A stretch of 64,000 nt of DNA from positions 186,001 to 250,000 of the forward strand of contig WNKV01000001.1 in the NCBI GenBank assembly GCA_009720755.1, written 5' to 3'. This stretch comes from Rhodoplanes serenus. GTDB taxonomy: Bacteria > Pseudomonadota > Alphaproteobacteria > Rhizobiales > Xanthobacteraceae. Below the pieces are notes generated by a model. The model was not told the DNA's origin, made no database searches, and worked only from the letters and a program-made list of their open reading frames with translations. Each line of letters begins with the position of its first letter. Positions within the stretch are counted from its first letter, which is position 1. The translations under genes were made by a program, and so were the position numbers. Positions 53,081-64,000 of this stretch are shown here, piece by piece.

Positions 53081-54016
53081 ATGGTCCAGACTCGCACCGA
53101 GCGCACCGCTCGATCGAAGCGCAAGGTGGCGGCCACGCCGGCCCCGCCGCAGGACGAAGAGGCCCCCGCGGCGGCCCGCGCGTCCGCCCCGCGCAGCACC
53201 GCGCCTCGCAGCACCACGCCGCGCAGCACCACGCCGCGTGACGGCGCCACACGCGCCTCCGACGGGCGGGCGACAGACGGGCGCGCGACCAAGAGCAAGG
53301 CCCGGACCTCGCGGCCGTCGTCGCTGTCCGAGCACGCCTATCAGCAGATCAAGGAGCTGATCCTCACCCTGTTCTTCCTGCCGGGGCAGTATCTCAACGA
53401 GGCGGCGATCTGCGATCTGCTCAAGCTCGGCCGCACCCCGGTGCATCAGGCGTTGCAGCTCTTGCAGGTGGAAGGGCTGGTCGAGGTGGTGCCGCGCAAG
53501 GGCGTCATCGTCCGCCCGGACTCGATCGGCGAGGTGGTGGAGATCCTCGATGCCCGCATCCTGGTCGAGGTCGAGCTGGTGCGGCGCGCGGTCATAAACG
53601 GGACGCGCGAGGACCTGCGCGAGCTCGCCGCGATCCTCGACAAGACCAACCGTCGGCACGGCGGCGGCTCGATGGATGCCTTCGTGGAGGCGGACCGAGC
53701 TTTTCATGTCAAGCTGGCGGACATGTCGCGCAACGCCATTCTGGCCGATTTCGTTCGCCTGATGCACGAGCGGTCGACGCGCTTCTGGTACCTGCATCTG
53801 TGGCAGACCATCGACCTCTACGCCGCCGCCCGCCAGCACCGCACCATCCTGGAGGCCGTGGAGGCCCGCGATCCGGAACGCGCCGCCCGCGCCATGCGCA
53901 AGCACATCGACAGCCTGCGCGAGCGTCTCCAGCATCTGGTCGGCACCGCCCCGGGCCGCGGTGGCCGGGCGCTCGCCGCCCCCGCCGTCGCCCGAGGCCG
54001 GCGGACGGACGCCTGA
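53081..54016 (+). CDS. GntR-family regulator with FCD ligand domain (FadR subfamily)
   Basis: A 311-residue regulator. The first 75 residues are a disordered, Arg/Ser/Thr/Pro-rich tail containing PRST-type repeats. Then follow the GntR winged helix (about 82-148: SEHAYQQIKELILTLFFLPGQYLNEAAICDLLKLGRTPVHQALQLLQVEGLVEVVPRKGVIV) and an FCD domain (about 160-285) with metal-site-like residues DRAFHVKLADM and RQHRTILEAVEARD. FCD regulators sense carboxylates. It is divergent from the M24 and Liv genes and probably controls them. A long unstructured N-tail is unusual in this family. Confidence 0.9.
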   Translation: MVQTRTERTARSKRKVAATPAPPQDEEAPAAARASAPRSTAPRSTTPRSTTPRDGATRASDGRATDGRATKSKARTSRPSSLSEHAYQQIKELILTLFFLPGQYLNEAAICDLLKLGRTPVHQALQLLQVEGLVEVVPRKGVIVRPDSIGEVVEILDARILVEVELVRRAVINGTREDLRELAAILDKTNRRHGGGSMDAFVEADRAFHVKLADMSRNAILADFVRLMHERSTRFWYLHLWQTIDLYAAARQHRTILEAVEARDPERAARAMRKHIDSLRERLQHLVGTAPGRGGRALAAPAVARGRRTDA

Positions 54017-54216
54017 CCGACACGCGCCCGACCGAGTGCGCCTGATCAACGCGCGCCTGACGAGTGCGCCCGACCGGGGTGGCGCCGACCCGCGCGGGGT
54101 CGATCGGCGAGCCGCCCCGGGCGGTCCCTGCTGCGCCGCGGAGCGCTTGATGTGGCGGTGCAAAGCTGGTTGATACCAGCGGCGGCCCGCCGGCGGCCGC
54201 CCGGAGCCGCGCCGCC

Positions 54217-54765
54217 ATGCAGGACCTGCCCTTCGATCAAACCCGTTTCCGCCGCACGCTCGGCCGGTTTCCGACCGGCGTCGCGGTGGTCACCGGTGCC
54301 GGCCGGGACGGCGCACCGCTCGGCATCACGGTCAGCTCGTTCAACTCCGTGTCGCTCGATCCGCCGCTGATCCTGTTCAGCATCGCGCGGCGCGCCAACA
54401 GCTTCGCGGCCTGGCAGGCGGCCCGGCACTATGCCGTCAACGTGCTCGGCGAGGACCAGGAGTGGCTCTCCGACCGCTTCGCCCGTCCGGCCGCCGACAA
54501 GTGGGAAGGGGTGACGGTCACCGCCGGGCAGCACGGCATGCCGGTGCTGCCGGGCTGCCTCGCGGTTCTCGAATGCGAGGCGTATGCCCGCCACGACGGC
54601 GGCGATCACGAAATCTTCGTCGGCCGCGTGCTCGGCCTGACGGTGGACCGCGACGGCCCGCCGCGGCCGCCGCTGGTGTTCTTCGCCGGCCGCTACCGCA
54701 AGCTGATGCCCGATCCGGCGGCCCCGGAGGCGGCAGGCAATTCGCTGGCCCGACAGAACGGATGA
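54217..54765 (+). CDS. Flavin reductase (RutF/HpaC-type)
   Basis: A 182-residue flavin-reductase-like split-barrel protein: RFRRTLGRFPTGVAVVTGAGRDGAPLGITVSSFNSVSLDPPLILFSIARRANSF is the diagnostic FMN-binding segment, then HYAVNVLGEDQEWLSDRFA and HEIFVGRVLGL. Such proteins make FMNH2 from NAD(P)H for two-component monooxygenases. The only such monooxygenase in the window is the luciferase-like enzyme at 24017, 30 kb away. The gene stands alone between the GntR gene and the glycine riboswitch. ATG 54217 is chosen from the alignment start; the upstream sequence is GC-rich without a clear ribosome-binding site. Confidence 0.88.
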   Translation: MQDLPFDQTRFRRTLGRFPTGVAVVTGAGRDGAPLGITVSSFNSVSLDPPLILFSIARRANSFAAWQAARHYAVNVLGEDQEWLSDRFARPAADKWEGVTVTAGQHGMPVLPGCLAVLECEAYARHDGGDHEIFVGRVLGLTVDRDGPPRPPLVFFAGRYRKLMPDPAAPEAAGNSLARQNG

Positions 54766-55289
54766 ACTCCAGTTCAGTGGACAGCGCCGTCCACCGGCCG
54801 GGGCATGCTTGACAGGCCGCGGCCTTGACGGCATCGATGAGCGGCCTAGATCAAGGAGGTTCCGCGTGCCCGCGGCCGCAAGGCCGTGATGTTCGCGTAC
54901 CCGCGACGGGAGAGACCGGCCCTGCCGGCGCCGAAGGAGCAACCGCCCCGGAAACTCTCAGGCAAAAGGACCGTCGGGGGTGACTGAATCTGGAAAGTGA
55001 TCCGTCCCGCGCTGCGGCGCGTGCGGGTCCGCCGACGGGATAACACTCTCAGGCACGAAGACAGATGGGGCGCCGAGGCGAGCCGAGCTTGTCGGGAGGC
55101 GCCCGTGTCCGATCACGGCATTCCGCGTCCACTGGTCCGGCCCGAGCCGCGTCCGTCCTCCCGTGAGGGCGAACCGGCGATCCGTCACGGCCATTCCGCT
55201 TGCTTCGTCTCGCCCGTCGTCGTCACCCGTCCCGTCCACCCGCGACGGTCCGGCCCGTGACGGCCCAAGCCATGGTCAGGACCGCGCCC
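54766..55289 (+). promoter_or_regulatory. gcvP leader region
   Basis: The 524 bp between the flavin reductase and gcvP hold the promoter (presumably within 54780-54890, not definable by eye), the tandem glycine riboswitch and a 220-base stretch between aptamer 2 and the start codon, which includes an inverted repeat-rich CGCCGAGGCG segment that could be the expression platform. No other gene is seen. Confidence 0.55.
54904..55066 (+). ncRNA. Tandem glycine riboswitch
   Basis: Two glycine aptamers in tandem in front of gcvP. Aptamer 1 spans 54904-54976: the P1 stem CGACGG/CCGTCG encloses GGAGAGACC, CCGAAGGAGCAA and ACTCTCAGGCAAAAGGAC, the classic glycine-aptamer consensus. Aptamer 2 spans 54988-55066: P1 ATCTG/CAGAT encloses GCCGACGGGATAACACTCTCAGGCACGAAGAC in pieces with the same motifs. 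The linker is about 11 bases. This class usually switches expression on when glycine is abundant, fitting glycine cleavage. Confidence 0.92.
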
Positions 55290-58199
<2,910 letters not shown>

Positions 58200-58247
58200 G
58201 GCGGACGGCACTGCCGCCCAGCCGATCGAGACGGCGTGGCCGGCCAC

Positions 58248-58292
58248 GATGTGACCGGCGGTGATGTGGCCGGCCGTGATGTGACCGGCGGC
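58248..58292. repeat. Three 15-bp tandem repeats
   Basis: Three units GATGTGACCGGCGGT, GATGTGGCCGGCCGT and GATGTGACCGGCGGC follow each other between gcvP and the convergent HAD gene. Units 1 and 3 are nearly identical. There is no open frame of note; a small non-coding minisatellite. Confidence 0.75.
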
Positions 58293-58300
58293 CGCCGCCT

Positions 58301-58996
58301 TCACCCGATGGTGTCGATCCAGGCGGGCAGCTCGGCGAGGCCCGCGAGCCGGCGAAAGCGCGGATGCGCCTCCGGCGGCGCCGCGCACTCGTGGCTCCAG
58401 GCGAGATCGTGCGGCACGAAGGCGGCCCAGGCGCCGGCCGCGAGCGCCGGCAGCACGTCGGAGCGCATCGAATCGCCCGCCATCACGGCCGCCTCGGGCG
58501 CCACCCCGTGGCGATCGAACAGCCGGCGGAAGGTCGCCGCCGTCTTGTCGCTGACGATCTCGATGTCGGTGAAGCGGTCGCCGAGGCCCGAGGCCGCGAG
58601 CTTGCTCTCCTGATGCAGCAGGTCGCCCTTGGTGACCAGCACCAGCCGGCCGCGTCGCGCCAGGGCGTCGAGCGTCGCCTCGACGCCGGGCAGCAGCTCG
58701 ACCGGATGCGCCAGGATGGCCCGGCCGGCCGCCAGGATCTCGGCCACCATGCGGCTCGAGATCCGGTCACCGCCGAGCGCCACGGCGGTCTCGATCATCG
58801 AGAGGGTGAAGCCCTTGGCGCCGTAGCCGTAGTGGCGCAGGTTGCGGGCCTCGACGGCGGCCAGCGTGGAGCGCGCCAGCCCGGCCTCGGCGAAGGGTTG
58901 CAGCATGCGCACCAGCGCCGCCTCGGCGGCCTCGAAGTGGCGCATGTTGTGCCACAGGGTATCGTCGGCATCGAGACAGATCAGACGGATCGGCAT
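58301..58996 (-). CDS. HAD-superfamily phosphatase
   Basis: A 231-residue haloacid-dehalogenase-like hydrolase with all motifs: I, LICLDADDTLWHN (nucleophile Asp and second Asp); II, LVLVTKGD (Thr); III, the Lys in SDKTAATFRRLF; IV, VMAGDSMRSDVLPALAAGA. The cap is the helical C1 type (about 20-85). DADDTLWHN is found in phosphatases for small phosphorylated metabolites; the substrate is unknown. A frame to 59044 lacks a ribosome-binding site, so I start at ATG 58996. Confidence 0.9.
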   Translation of the reverse strand: MPIRLICLDADDTLWHNMRHFEAAEAALVRMLQPFAEAGLARSTLAAVEARNLRHYGYGAKGFTLSMIETAVALGGDRISSRMVAEILAAGRAILAHPVELLPGVEATLDALARRGRLVLVTKGDLLHQESKLAASGLGDRFTDIEIVSDKTAATFRRLFDRHGVAPEAAVMAGDSMRSDVLPALAAGAWAAFVPHDLAWSHECAAPPEAHPRFRRLAGLAELPAWIDTIG

Positions 58997-59071
58997 GGCG
59001 ATCGCTCTAGCAGCGGATGCGGGGCCGCGCCACGCACCAATCATGCACCCCGACCGTGCCCGCCCCCACCG

Positions 59072-59848
59072 CTACCGCAGAATGCCGTCGAACAGCGGCA
59101 GGCTGAACAGGCCGGTTGCCGCGATCAGCCCATAGGAGACGGCGCGGAACACCCGGATGTCGGCGAGCCCGAACATGTGGGCGCCGATGAACAGGCCGAG
59201 ACCGTAGATTGGCCCCATCACCAGCGCGAGGCCCAGCACCGCCTTGGTGAACATGCCGACCACCGCGTAGGCGGTGACCGACAGCACCATCGAGAGCGCG
59301 AAGTAGAGCACGAGGTTCGCCCGCACCAGCGCGGCGGGACCGCCGCTGCCGAGCCAGTACAGCACCACCGGCGGACCGCCGGTCTGCGACATGCCGCTGA
59401 AGAAGCCCGCCACCGCGCCGACCGCGACGGTGAGCGGCCTGCGCGGCTTGCCGCGGAAGCGCCAGCCCGACATCACCACCACCAGCATGCCGAGCACCAG
59501 CAGCGCGACCGCCCAGCGGATTCCCACCGGATCGGCATGGACCAGCACGAAGGTGCCGGTCGGCAGGCCGACCACGGTGCCCATCAGCATGGTGCCGACC
59601 TCGCGCTTGTCGGCGGTGCGCACCGCGCCGGGGATGAGGCCGGCCGACATCACCACGTCGACCGCGAGGAGAAGCGGCGCCGCCAGGCTCGGCGCGATCA
59701 CGGTCGAGGCGAGCGGCACGAAGATGAGCGCCGAACCGAACCCCGAGAAGCCGCGCGACAGCCCGGCCACGAAGGCCGCGACCGCCACGAACGCGATGGT
59801 GCCGACCGTGTAGCTGCCGAGACCGAGAGCGAGCACCAGCTCGCCCAT
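59072..59848 (-). CDS. TauE/SafE-family (DUF81) permease
   Basis: A 258-residue inner-membrane protein with about eight helices: FVAGLSRGFSGFGSALIFVPLASTVIAPSLAAPLLLAVDVV is the first repeat and AGFFSGMSQTGGPPVVLYWLG the second, the family's two signature segments. Members are thought to export or import sulfur compounds or organic anions. Its ATG shares a base with the TGA of pheT (TGATG), so it is translated with the pheST operon, an unexpected partner. Confidence 0.9.
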   Translation of the reverse strand: MGELVLALGLGSYTVGTIAFVAVAAFVAGLSRGFSGFGSALIFVPLASTVIAPSLAAPLLLAVDVVMSAGLIPGAVRTADKREVGTMLMGTVVGLPTGTFVLVHADPVGIRWAVALLVLGMLVVVMSGWRFRGKPRRPLTVAVGAVAGFFSGMSQTGGPPVVLYWLGSGGPAALVRANLVLYFALSMVLSVTAYAVVGMFTKAVLGLALVMGPIYGLGLFIGAHMFGLADIRVFRAVSYGLIAATGLFSLPLFDGILR

Positions 59849-62265
59849 CACGCCCTCAGCACGCCGCCGGTCCGCCGTCCGACCTCGCCCACCACCTTGC
59901 CGACCACGGCATCGATCTCCTCGTCCGTCAGGGTCTTCTCCCGCGGTTGCAGGGTGACCGCGATGGCCACCGACTTCTTGCCGGGCTCGATGCCCTTGCC
60001 CTCGTAGACGTCGAACACCGTGATGCCGCTGATCAGCTTGCGGTCGGCGCTCTGGGCGGCGCGCACGATCTCGGCCGCCTTGACGCCATGGTCGACCAGG
60101 AAGGCGAAGTCGCGCGTCAGCGGCTGGAAGGCCGGCAGGTCGAGCGGCGGCTTGGCGCGCGTGGCCTTGGCCTTCGGCTCCGGAATGCGGTCGAGGACGA
60201 TCTCGAAGGCGACCAGCGGGCCGGACACGTCGAGCGCCGCGAGCACGCGCGGATGCAGCTCGCCGAAATGGCCGAACACCAGCTTCGGCCCGAGCTGGAG
60301 CGTGCCGGAGCGGCCCGGATGCAGCCACGACGGCCCGCCCGGCACCACCTGCACGGCCGAGGTGGCGACCCCGCAGGCGCCCAGCACCGCCAGGGCGTCG
60401 CCCTCGATGTCGAAGGCATCGACCGGCGCGGCGCCGCTGCGCCAGTGGCGTCCGCCACCGCCGGCCCGCGCCAGGCCGCGGCGCACGCCGCTGGCGGCGA
60501 TATGCTGATCCTCGGGACGGTCGCCAGCGAACACCTGGCCGACCTCAAACAGCGCCACGTCCGGGAAGCCGCGATCGGCGTTGCGCTGCGCCGCCGCGAT
60601 CAGGCCGGGCAGCAGGCTCGGCCGCATGTCGGACAGCTCCGCCGCAATCGGGTTGGCGAGCGCGAGCGCCGGCTGACCGCCGCCGAACAGCTCGGCCTCG
60701 GCCTTGGAGATGAACGACCACGTCACCGCCTCGGTGAGCCCGCGCGCCGCCAGCGCCCGCTTGGCGCGGCGGGTGCGGCCCTGGATCGTGGTCAGCACCG
60801 GCCGGCGGCCGCGATCCTCGCGCGGAAACGGGGTCAGCGGCACGCGGTCGACGCCGACGATGCGCACCACCTCCTCGACGAGATCGGCGACGCCGTCGAC
60901 ATCGGGCCGCCACGACGGCACCGCCACCTTGAGGGTCTTGGGCTGACCGGCGACGAAGAAGCCGAGACGCCCGAGCACCCGCTTGGCCTCGGCGAACGAC
61001 ACATCGAGACCGGCGAGACGCGGCAGCGCCTCGAGCGGGAAGTCGATCACCTTGTCGCGGATCGGCGGCTCGCCCGCCACCACCACCTCGGACGGCGTGC
61101 CGCCGCACAGCTCCATCAGCAGGTGGGTGGCGAGATCGAGGCCCGGCAGCATGAAGGCCGGATCGACGCCGCGCTCGAAGCGGTAGCGGGCATCGGAGAC
61201 GATGCCCAGCTTGCGGCCGGTGCGGGCGATGGCGATCTCGTCCCACAGGGCCGACTCGATCAGCACGTCGGTGGTGCTCTCGTCGCAGCCGGAGGCTTCG
61301 CCGCCCATGATGCCGGCGAGCGACTCGACGCCCTGCTGGTCGGCGATGACGCACATCGTGTCGTCGAGCGTGTAGGTTTTGCCGTCGAGGGCGAGCAGGG
61401 TCTCGCCGGCGCGGGCGCGGCGCACCACGAGGTCACCCTTCACCTTGGCGGCGTCGAACACATGCAGTGGCCGGGCGCGGTCGTAGGTGAGGAAGTTGGT
61501 GATGTCGACCAGCGCGTTGATGGGGCGCAGGCCGATCGCCGCCAGGCGCTGCTGCAACCACTCCGGCGAGGGTCCGTTCTTGACGCCGCGCACCAGCCGC
61601 AGCCCGAAGGCCGGGCACAGCGACGGCGTGTCGCCGAAATCGAGGCGCACCGCGACCGGGCACGGGAAGGTGCCCTTCACGGGCGGGATCGGCTTGTTGA
61701 TCAGGGTGCCGACATCGGCTGCCGCGAGATCGCGGGCGATGCCGAGGACGCCGGTGCAGTCCGGACGGTTGGGCGTCAGGTTGATGTCGATCACGGCGTC
61801 GTCGAGCTTGGCCCAGGCGGCCCACGGCGTGCCGACAGGGGCGTCGGCGGCGAGCTCGACGATGCCGTCGTGATCGTCCGAGATGCCGAGCTCGTCGCCC
61901 GAGCACAGCATGCCGTGGCTCTCGACGCCGCGGATGGTGCCGACCCCGAGGGTGACCTTCTTGCCGGGAATGTAGGTGCCGGCCGGCGCGAACACGCCCT
62001 TCATGCCGGCGCGCGCATTGGGCGCCCCGCATACCACCTGGATCGGCTTGCCGGTGCCGGTGTCGACCATGCAGACGCGCAGGCGGTCGGCGTTGGGGTG
62101 CTGCTCGGCCGAGACCACATGAGCGATGACGAAGGGCGCCAGCAGCTTGCCCTTGTCCTCCACCTCCTCGACCTCGAGGCCGATCATGGTGAGCTTGTCG
62201 ACGATCGCCGCCAGCGAGGCGTCGGTGTCGAGGTGGTCTTTGAGCCAGGAGAGGGTGAATTTCAT
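59848..62265 (-). CDS. pheT: Phenylalanine-tRNA ligase beta subunit
   Basis: An 805-residue PheT: N-terminal [33 protein letters not shown], tRNA-binding OB domain (about 40-150: [21 protein letters not shown] in form [16 protein letters not shown]), B3/B4 editing domain ([26 protein letters not shown]), B5 domain and C-terminal anticodon-binding FDX-ACB domain (ending [25 protein letters not shown]). It pairs with PheS as an alpha2-beta2 enzyme charging tRNA-Phe. ATG 62265 starts two bases after the stop of the HEPN gene, so it is translated behind that gene rather than directly after pheS. Confidence 0.96.
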   Translation of the reverse strand: MKFTLSWLKDHLDTDASLAAIVDKLTMIGLEVEEVEDKGKLLAPFVIAHVVSAEQHPNADRLRVCMVDTGTGKPIQVVCGAPNARAGMKGVFAPAGTYIPGKKVTLGVGTIRGVESHGMLCSGDELGISDDHDGIVELAADAPVGTPWAAWAKLDDAVIDINLTPNRPDCTGVLGIARDLAAADVGTLINKPIPPVKGTFPCPVAVRLDFGDTPSLCPAFGLRLVRGVKNGPSPEWLQQRLAAIGLRPINALVDITNFLTYDRARPLHVFDAAKVKGDLVVRRARAGETLLALDGKTYTLDDTMCVIADQQGVESLAGIMGGEASGCDESTTDVLIESALWDEIAIARTGRKLGIVSDARYRFERGVDPAFMLPGLDLATHLLMELCGGTPSEVVVAGEPPIRDKVIDFPLEALPRLAGLDVSFAEAKRVLGRLGFFVAGQPKTLKVAVPSWRPDVDGVADLVEEVVRIVGVDRVPLTPFPREDRGRRPVLTTIQGRTRRAKRALAARGLTEAVTWSFISKAEAELFGGGQPALALANPIAAELSDMRPSLLPGLIAAAQRNADRGFPDVALFEVGQVFAGDRPEDQHIAASGVRRGLARAGGGGRHWRSGAAPVDAFDIEGDALAVLGACGVATSAVQVVPGGPSWLHPGRSGTLQLGPKLVFGHFGELHPRVLAALDVSGPLVAFEIVLDRIPEPKAKATRAKPPLDLPAFQPLTRDFAFLVDHGVKAAEIVRAAQSADRKLISGITVFDVYEGKGIEPGKKSVAIAVTLQPREKTLTDEEIDAVVGKVVGEVGRRTGGVLRA

Positions 62266-62267
62266 GA

Positions 62268-62738
62268 TCAACGAGCCTTGACGAGCAGCGCGGCAGCAAG
62301 CGCTCGGCGATGGGAGTCGTCCAGATTATTCAGGATGACGATGGCGTTCGCGGCCTGCCCCACGAGAGATTCGGTGTCGGCGAAGTACTTTCCGAACGGA
62401 GCCGGGCCGTAGTCGGCCAGCTCGCGTTCTTTCTGGAGAAGGACGAAGGCCGCTCCGAAGCTCGCGAACTCGGAGGGAAAGGCTGCCAGCTCCTTCGAGC
62501 TCGTCAGAACCGCCTTGGCCCCCGTATGGCTCACGCCTCTGTAGACTCGCTCCCAAGCCTGCGATTTGTGATGGATGGCGCCGATGACGGTGTCGGCGCA
62601 GAGACGGCACAATGCATGGAAGACGGCGTAGTAGGCGGTGCTGACGGCGCGCCGCATGAACGCCTCACGCGGCCGCTTTCCGGTGCGCCGGCAAAGATCC
62701 CCCGCGACCGCGAGGAGCCTGTCCTCGAGCGCGCTCAT
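62268..62738 (-). CDS. HEPN-domain protein inside the pheS-pheT operon
   Basis: A 156-residue all-helical protein with a HEPN core: [24 protein letters not shown] (about 26-49) is the typical first long helix, and Arg64-x6-His71 (RVYRGVSH) could be the catalytic R-x4-6-H motif of HEPN ribonucleases. C-terminal helices are [23 protein letters not shown] and [17 protein letters not shown]. It overlaps the upstream small gene by four bases and ends two bases before pheT. HEPN proteins are often RNA-cleaving toxins, but some are inactive; activity here is not proven. Confidence 0.8.
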   Translation of the reverse strand: MSALEDRLLAVAGDLCRRTGKRPREAFMRRAVSTAYYAVFHALCRLCADTVIGAIHHKSQAWERVYRGVSHTGAKAVLTSSKELAAFPSEFASFGAAFVLLQKERELADYGPAPFGKYFADTESLVGQAANAIVILNNLDDSHRRALAAALLVKAR

Positions 62739-63028
62739 TCCGGCGCGTCCTCCTCGTATCCCGTCTCCTCGCCCTCCGGACGATGGGTGAGATACGGAAA
62801 CCGCTCTTCGCCGGCGTTCTGAAGCTCTCGCCGCAGGATCGCCAGCGTCCGATTGAGCACGTCGCCGCCCGGCAAAGCCGATCCGGGCTTGTACGTCGCG
62901 GTCATGAACAGCGCGTCGTCGTCGTCGTGATCCTTGCCGGCCGAGACGACCACGTCGTCGAAGCCGTAAGCGGCGAGCTGGGCGGATAACGTCTTCCGCG
63001 TGAGCTCCCTGACGTCGTCGAGAGTCAT
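62735..63028 (-). CDS. Small acidic protein, partner of the HEPN gene
   Basis: A 97-residue acidic protein: MTLDDVRELTRKTLSAQLAAYGFDDVVVSAGKDHDDDDALFMTATYK, then a Gly-Pro turn and LNRTLAILRRELQNAGEERFPYLTHRPEGEE. I recognise no domain; the alternation of helix, two strands and helix is compatible with a compact alpha-beta fold. It is not a MNT-type nucleotidyltransferase (no GSx10DxD). The start has GGGAGGAG upstream, 16 bp after pheS. Gene order and a four-base overlap with the HEPN gene suggest an antitoxin-like or regulatory partner. Confidence 0.72.
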   Translation of the reverse strand: MTLDDVRELTRKTLSAQLAAYGFDDVVVSAGKDHDDDDALFMTATYKPGSALPGGDVLNRTLAILRRELQNAGEERFPYLTHRPEGEETGYEEDAPE

Positions 63029-63044
63029 CGAAGTCTCCTCCCGC

Positions 63045-64000
63045 TCATCCACTCAACCCACCCGCCAGCGTCGGGAAATCGAGCGGGCGGAAGCCGTAGT
63101 GGTCGAGCCAGCGGACATCGGCCTCGAAGAAGGCGCGCAGATCCGGCATGCCGTATTTCAGCATGGCGATACGGTCGATGCCCATGCCCCAGGCGAAGCC
63201 CTGGTACTCGTCGGGATCGATGCCGCAGTTGCGCAGCACGTTGGGATGCACCATCCCGCAGCCGAGGATCTCCAGCCAGTCCTCGCCCTCGCCGAAGCGG
63301 ACCTCACCCTTGTCGCGCCGGCACTGGATGTCGACCTCCATGGACGGCTCGGTGAACGGGAAGAACGACGGCCGAAACCGCATCTTCACCTGGTCGACCT
63401 CGAAGAACGCCTTGCAGAACTCGGCGAGAATCCACTTGAGGTGGCCGAGATGCGAGCCCTTGTCGATCACCAGCCCTTCAACCTGATGGAACATCGGCGT
63501 GTGGGTCTGGTCCGAGTCGCTGCGATAGGTGCGGCCCGGGCAGACGACGCGGATCGGCGGCGCCTTGCTCAGCATGGTGCGCACCTGCACGGGCGAGGTG
63601 TGGGTACGCAGCAGGAGCCGCGAGCCGTCCTCCTTCGGAGGGAAGAAGAACGTGTCGTGCATGTCGCGGGCCGGGTGCGCGACCGGGAAGTTCAGCTTGG
63701 TGAAGTTGTTGTCGTCGGTTTCGATGTCCGGCCCCTCGGCGATCTCGAAGCCCATGTCGGCGAAGATCGCGGTGAGCTCGTCGATCACCTGGCTGATCGG
63801 ATGGATGCGGCCGCGCTCCAGCGGGCTCTCCGGCAGCGGCAGGGTGACGTCGATGGTCTCGGTGGCGAGCCGCTTGTCGAGAGCGGCGTCGCGCAGCGCC
63901 TGGCGGCGCGCCGTCAACGCCTCGGTCACCCGCTCCTTGAGGCCGTTGATGAGCGGCCCTTGGACCTTGCGCTCCTCCGGCGACAGCTTGCCGAGGGTGG
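63045..64000 (-). CDS. pheS: Phenylalanine-tRNA ligase alpha subunit, cut by the window edge
   Basis: The C-terminal 317 residues of PheS. Visible are the coiled-coil start ([27 protein letters not shown]), motif 2 ([48 protein letters not shown]) and motif 3 ([39 protein letters not shown]). The reading frame is open to position 64000, and a GTG at 63929 is inside the gene, not a start; the true start lies beyond the window. It is the first gene of pheS, small gene, HEPN, pheT and TauE/SafE. Confidence 0.95.
   Translation of the reverse strand, partial: TLGKLSPEERKVQGPLINGLKERVTEALTARRQALRDAALDKRLATETIDVTLPLPESPLERGRIHPISQVIDELTAIFADMGFEIAEGPDIETDDNNFTKLNFPVAHPARDMHDTFFFPPKEDGSRLLLRTHTSPVQVRTMLSKAPPIRVVCPGRTYRSDSDQTHTPMFHQVEGLVIDKGSHLGHLKWILAEFCKAFFEVDQVKMRFRPSFFPFTEPSMEVDIQCRRDKGEVRFGEGEDWLEILGCGMVHPNVLRNCGIDPDEYQGFAWGMGIDRIAMLKYGMPDLRAFFEADVRWLDHYGFRPLDFPTLAGGLSG

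Noticed and set aside
63045-63929. GTG 63929 as the start of pheS
   Set aside because: The frame continues upstream to the window edge with conserved PheS sequence ([13 protein letters not shown]), so the gene is simply cut off.

Overview
The window is about 70% GC, densely coded and free of transposases or phage genes. The gene content (RND efflux, NitT/TauT, Liv and Bug/TctC-type uptake, many molybdenum hydroxylase genes, a tandem glycine riboswitch) and short dispersed palindromic repeats of the type common in Bradyrhizobium and Rhodopseudomonas relatives point to an alphaproteobacterium of the Hyphomicrobiales (Nitrobacteraceae/Xanthobacteraceae-like). The genus cannot be fixed from the sequence alone.

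Layout. 0-6.2 kb: a small secreted protein and a TetR-controlled RND efflux pair without an outer-membrane channel. 6.4-9.1 kb: a PhaC-like hydrolase and an ABC1/UbiB kinase-like protein. 9.2-14.9 kb: a molybdenum-related block with a DUF2478 protein, a NitT/TauT-type ABC transporter, a Mop molbindin, ModD, a free-standing ModC-type TOBE protein and an HTH-only ModE. Two ModE-box-like palindromes lie in front of the DUF2478 gene and the ABC operon. No modABC is present. 15.1-18.7 kb: a Ser/Thr kinase-UspA fusion and an MHS-type MFS transporter with a long periplasmic insert.

19-54.8 kb is a large catabolic region. A leftward series runs pxpA, CoA-transferase A and B, a luciferase-like monooxygenase and livJHMGF. 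Diverging from it run pxpB, pxpC, a GntR regulator, a three-gene molybdenum hydroxylase (with a CoxS-CoxG fusion), a small secreted protein, a TctC-type binding protein, a two-gene ATP-citrate-lyase-like enzyme and a four-gene molybdenum hydroxylase whose Mo subunit is split in two (NdhFSLM-like). A second leftward set holds an M24 metallohydrolase and a second Liv transporter, followed by a second GntR regulator and a flavin reductase. The simplest inference is import and oxidation of N-heterocycles or related acids: hydroxylation by Mo enzymes, ATP-dependent opening of a lactam (Pxp-like), CoA activation and C-C cleavage. The molybdenum block would supply metal to these enzymes. No substrate can be named from sequence.

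54.8-64 kb is mostly housekeeping: a tandem glycine riboswitch and gcvP, a HAD phosphatase, a TauE/SafE permease, and pheT and pheS. A two-gene HEPN module sits inside the pheS-pheT operon. pheS runs off the right edge.
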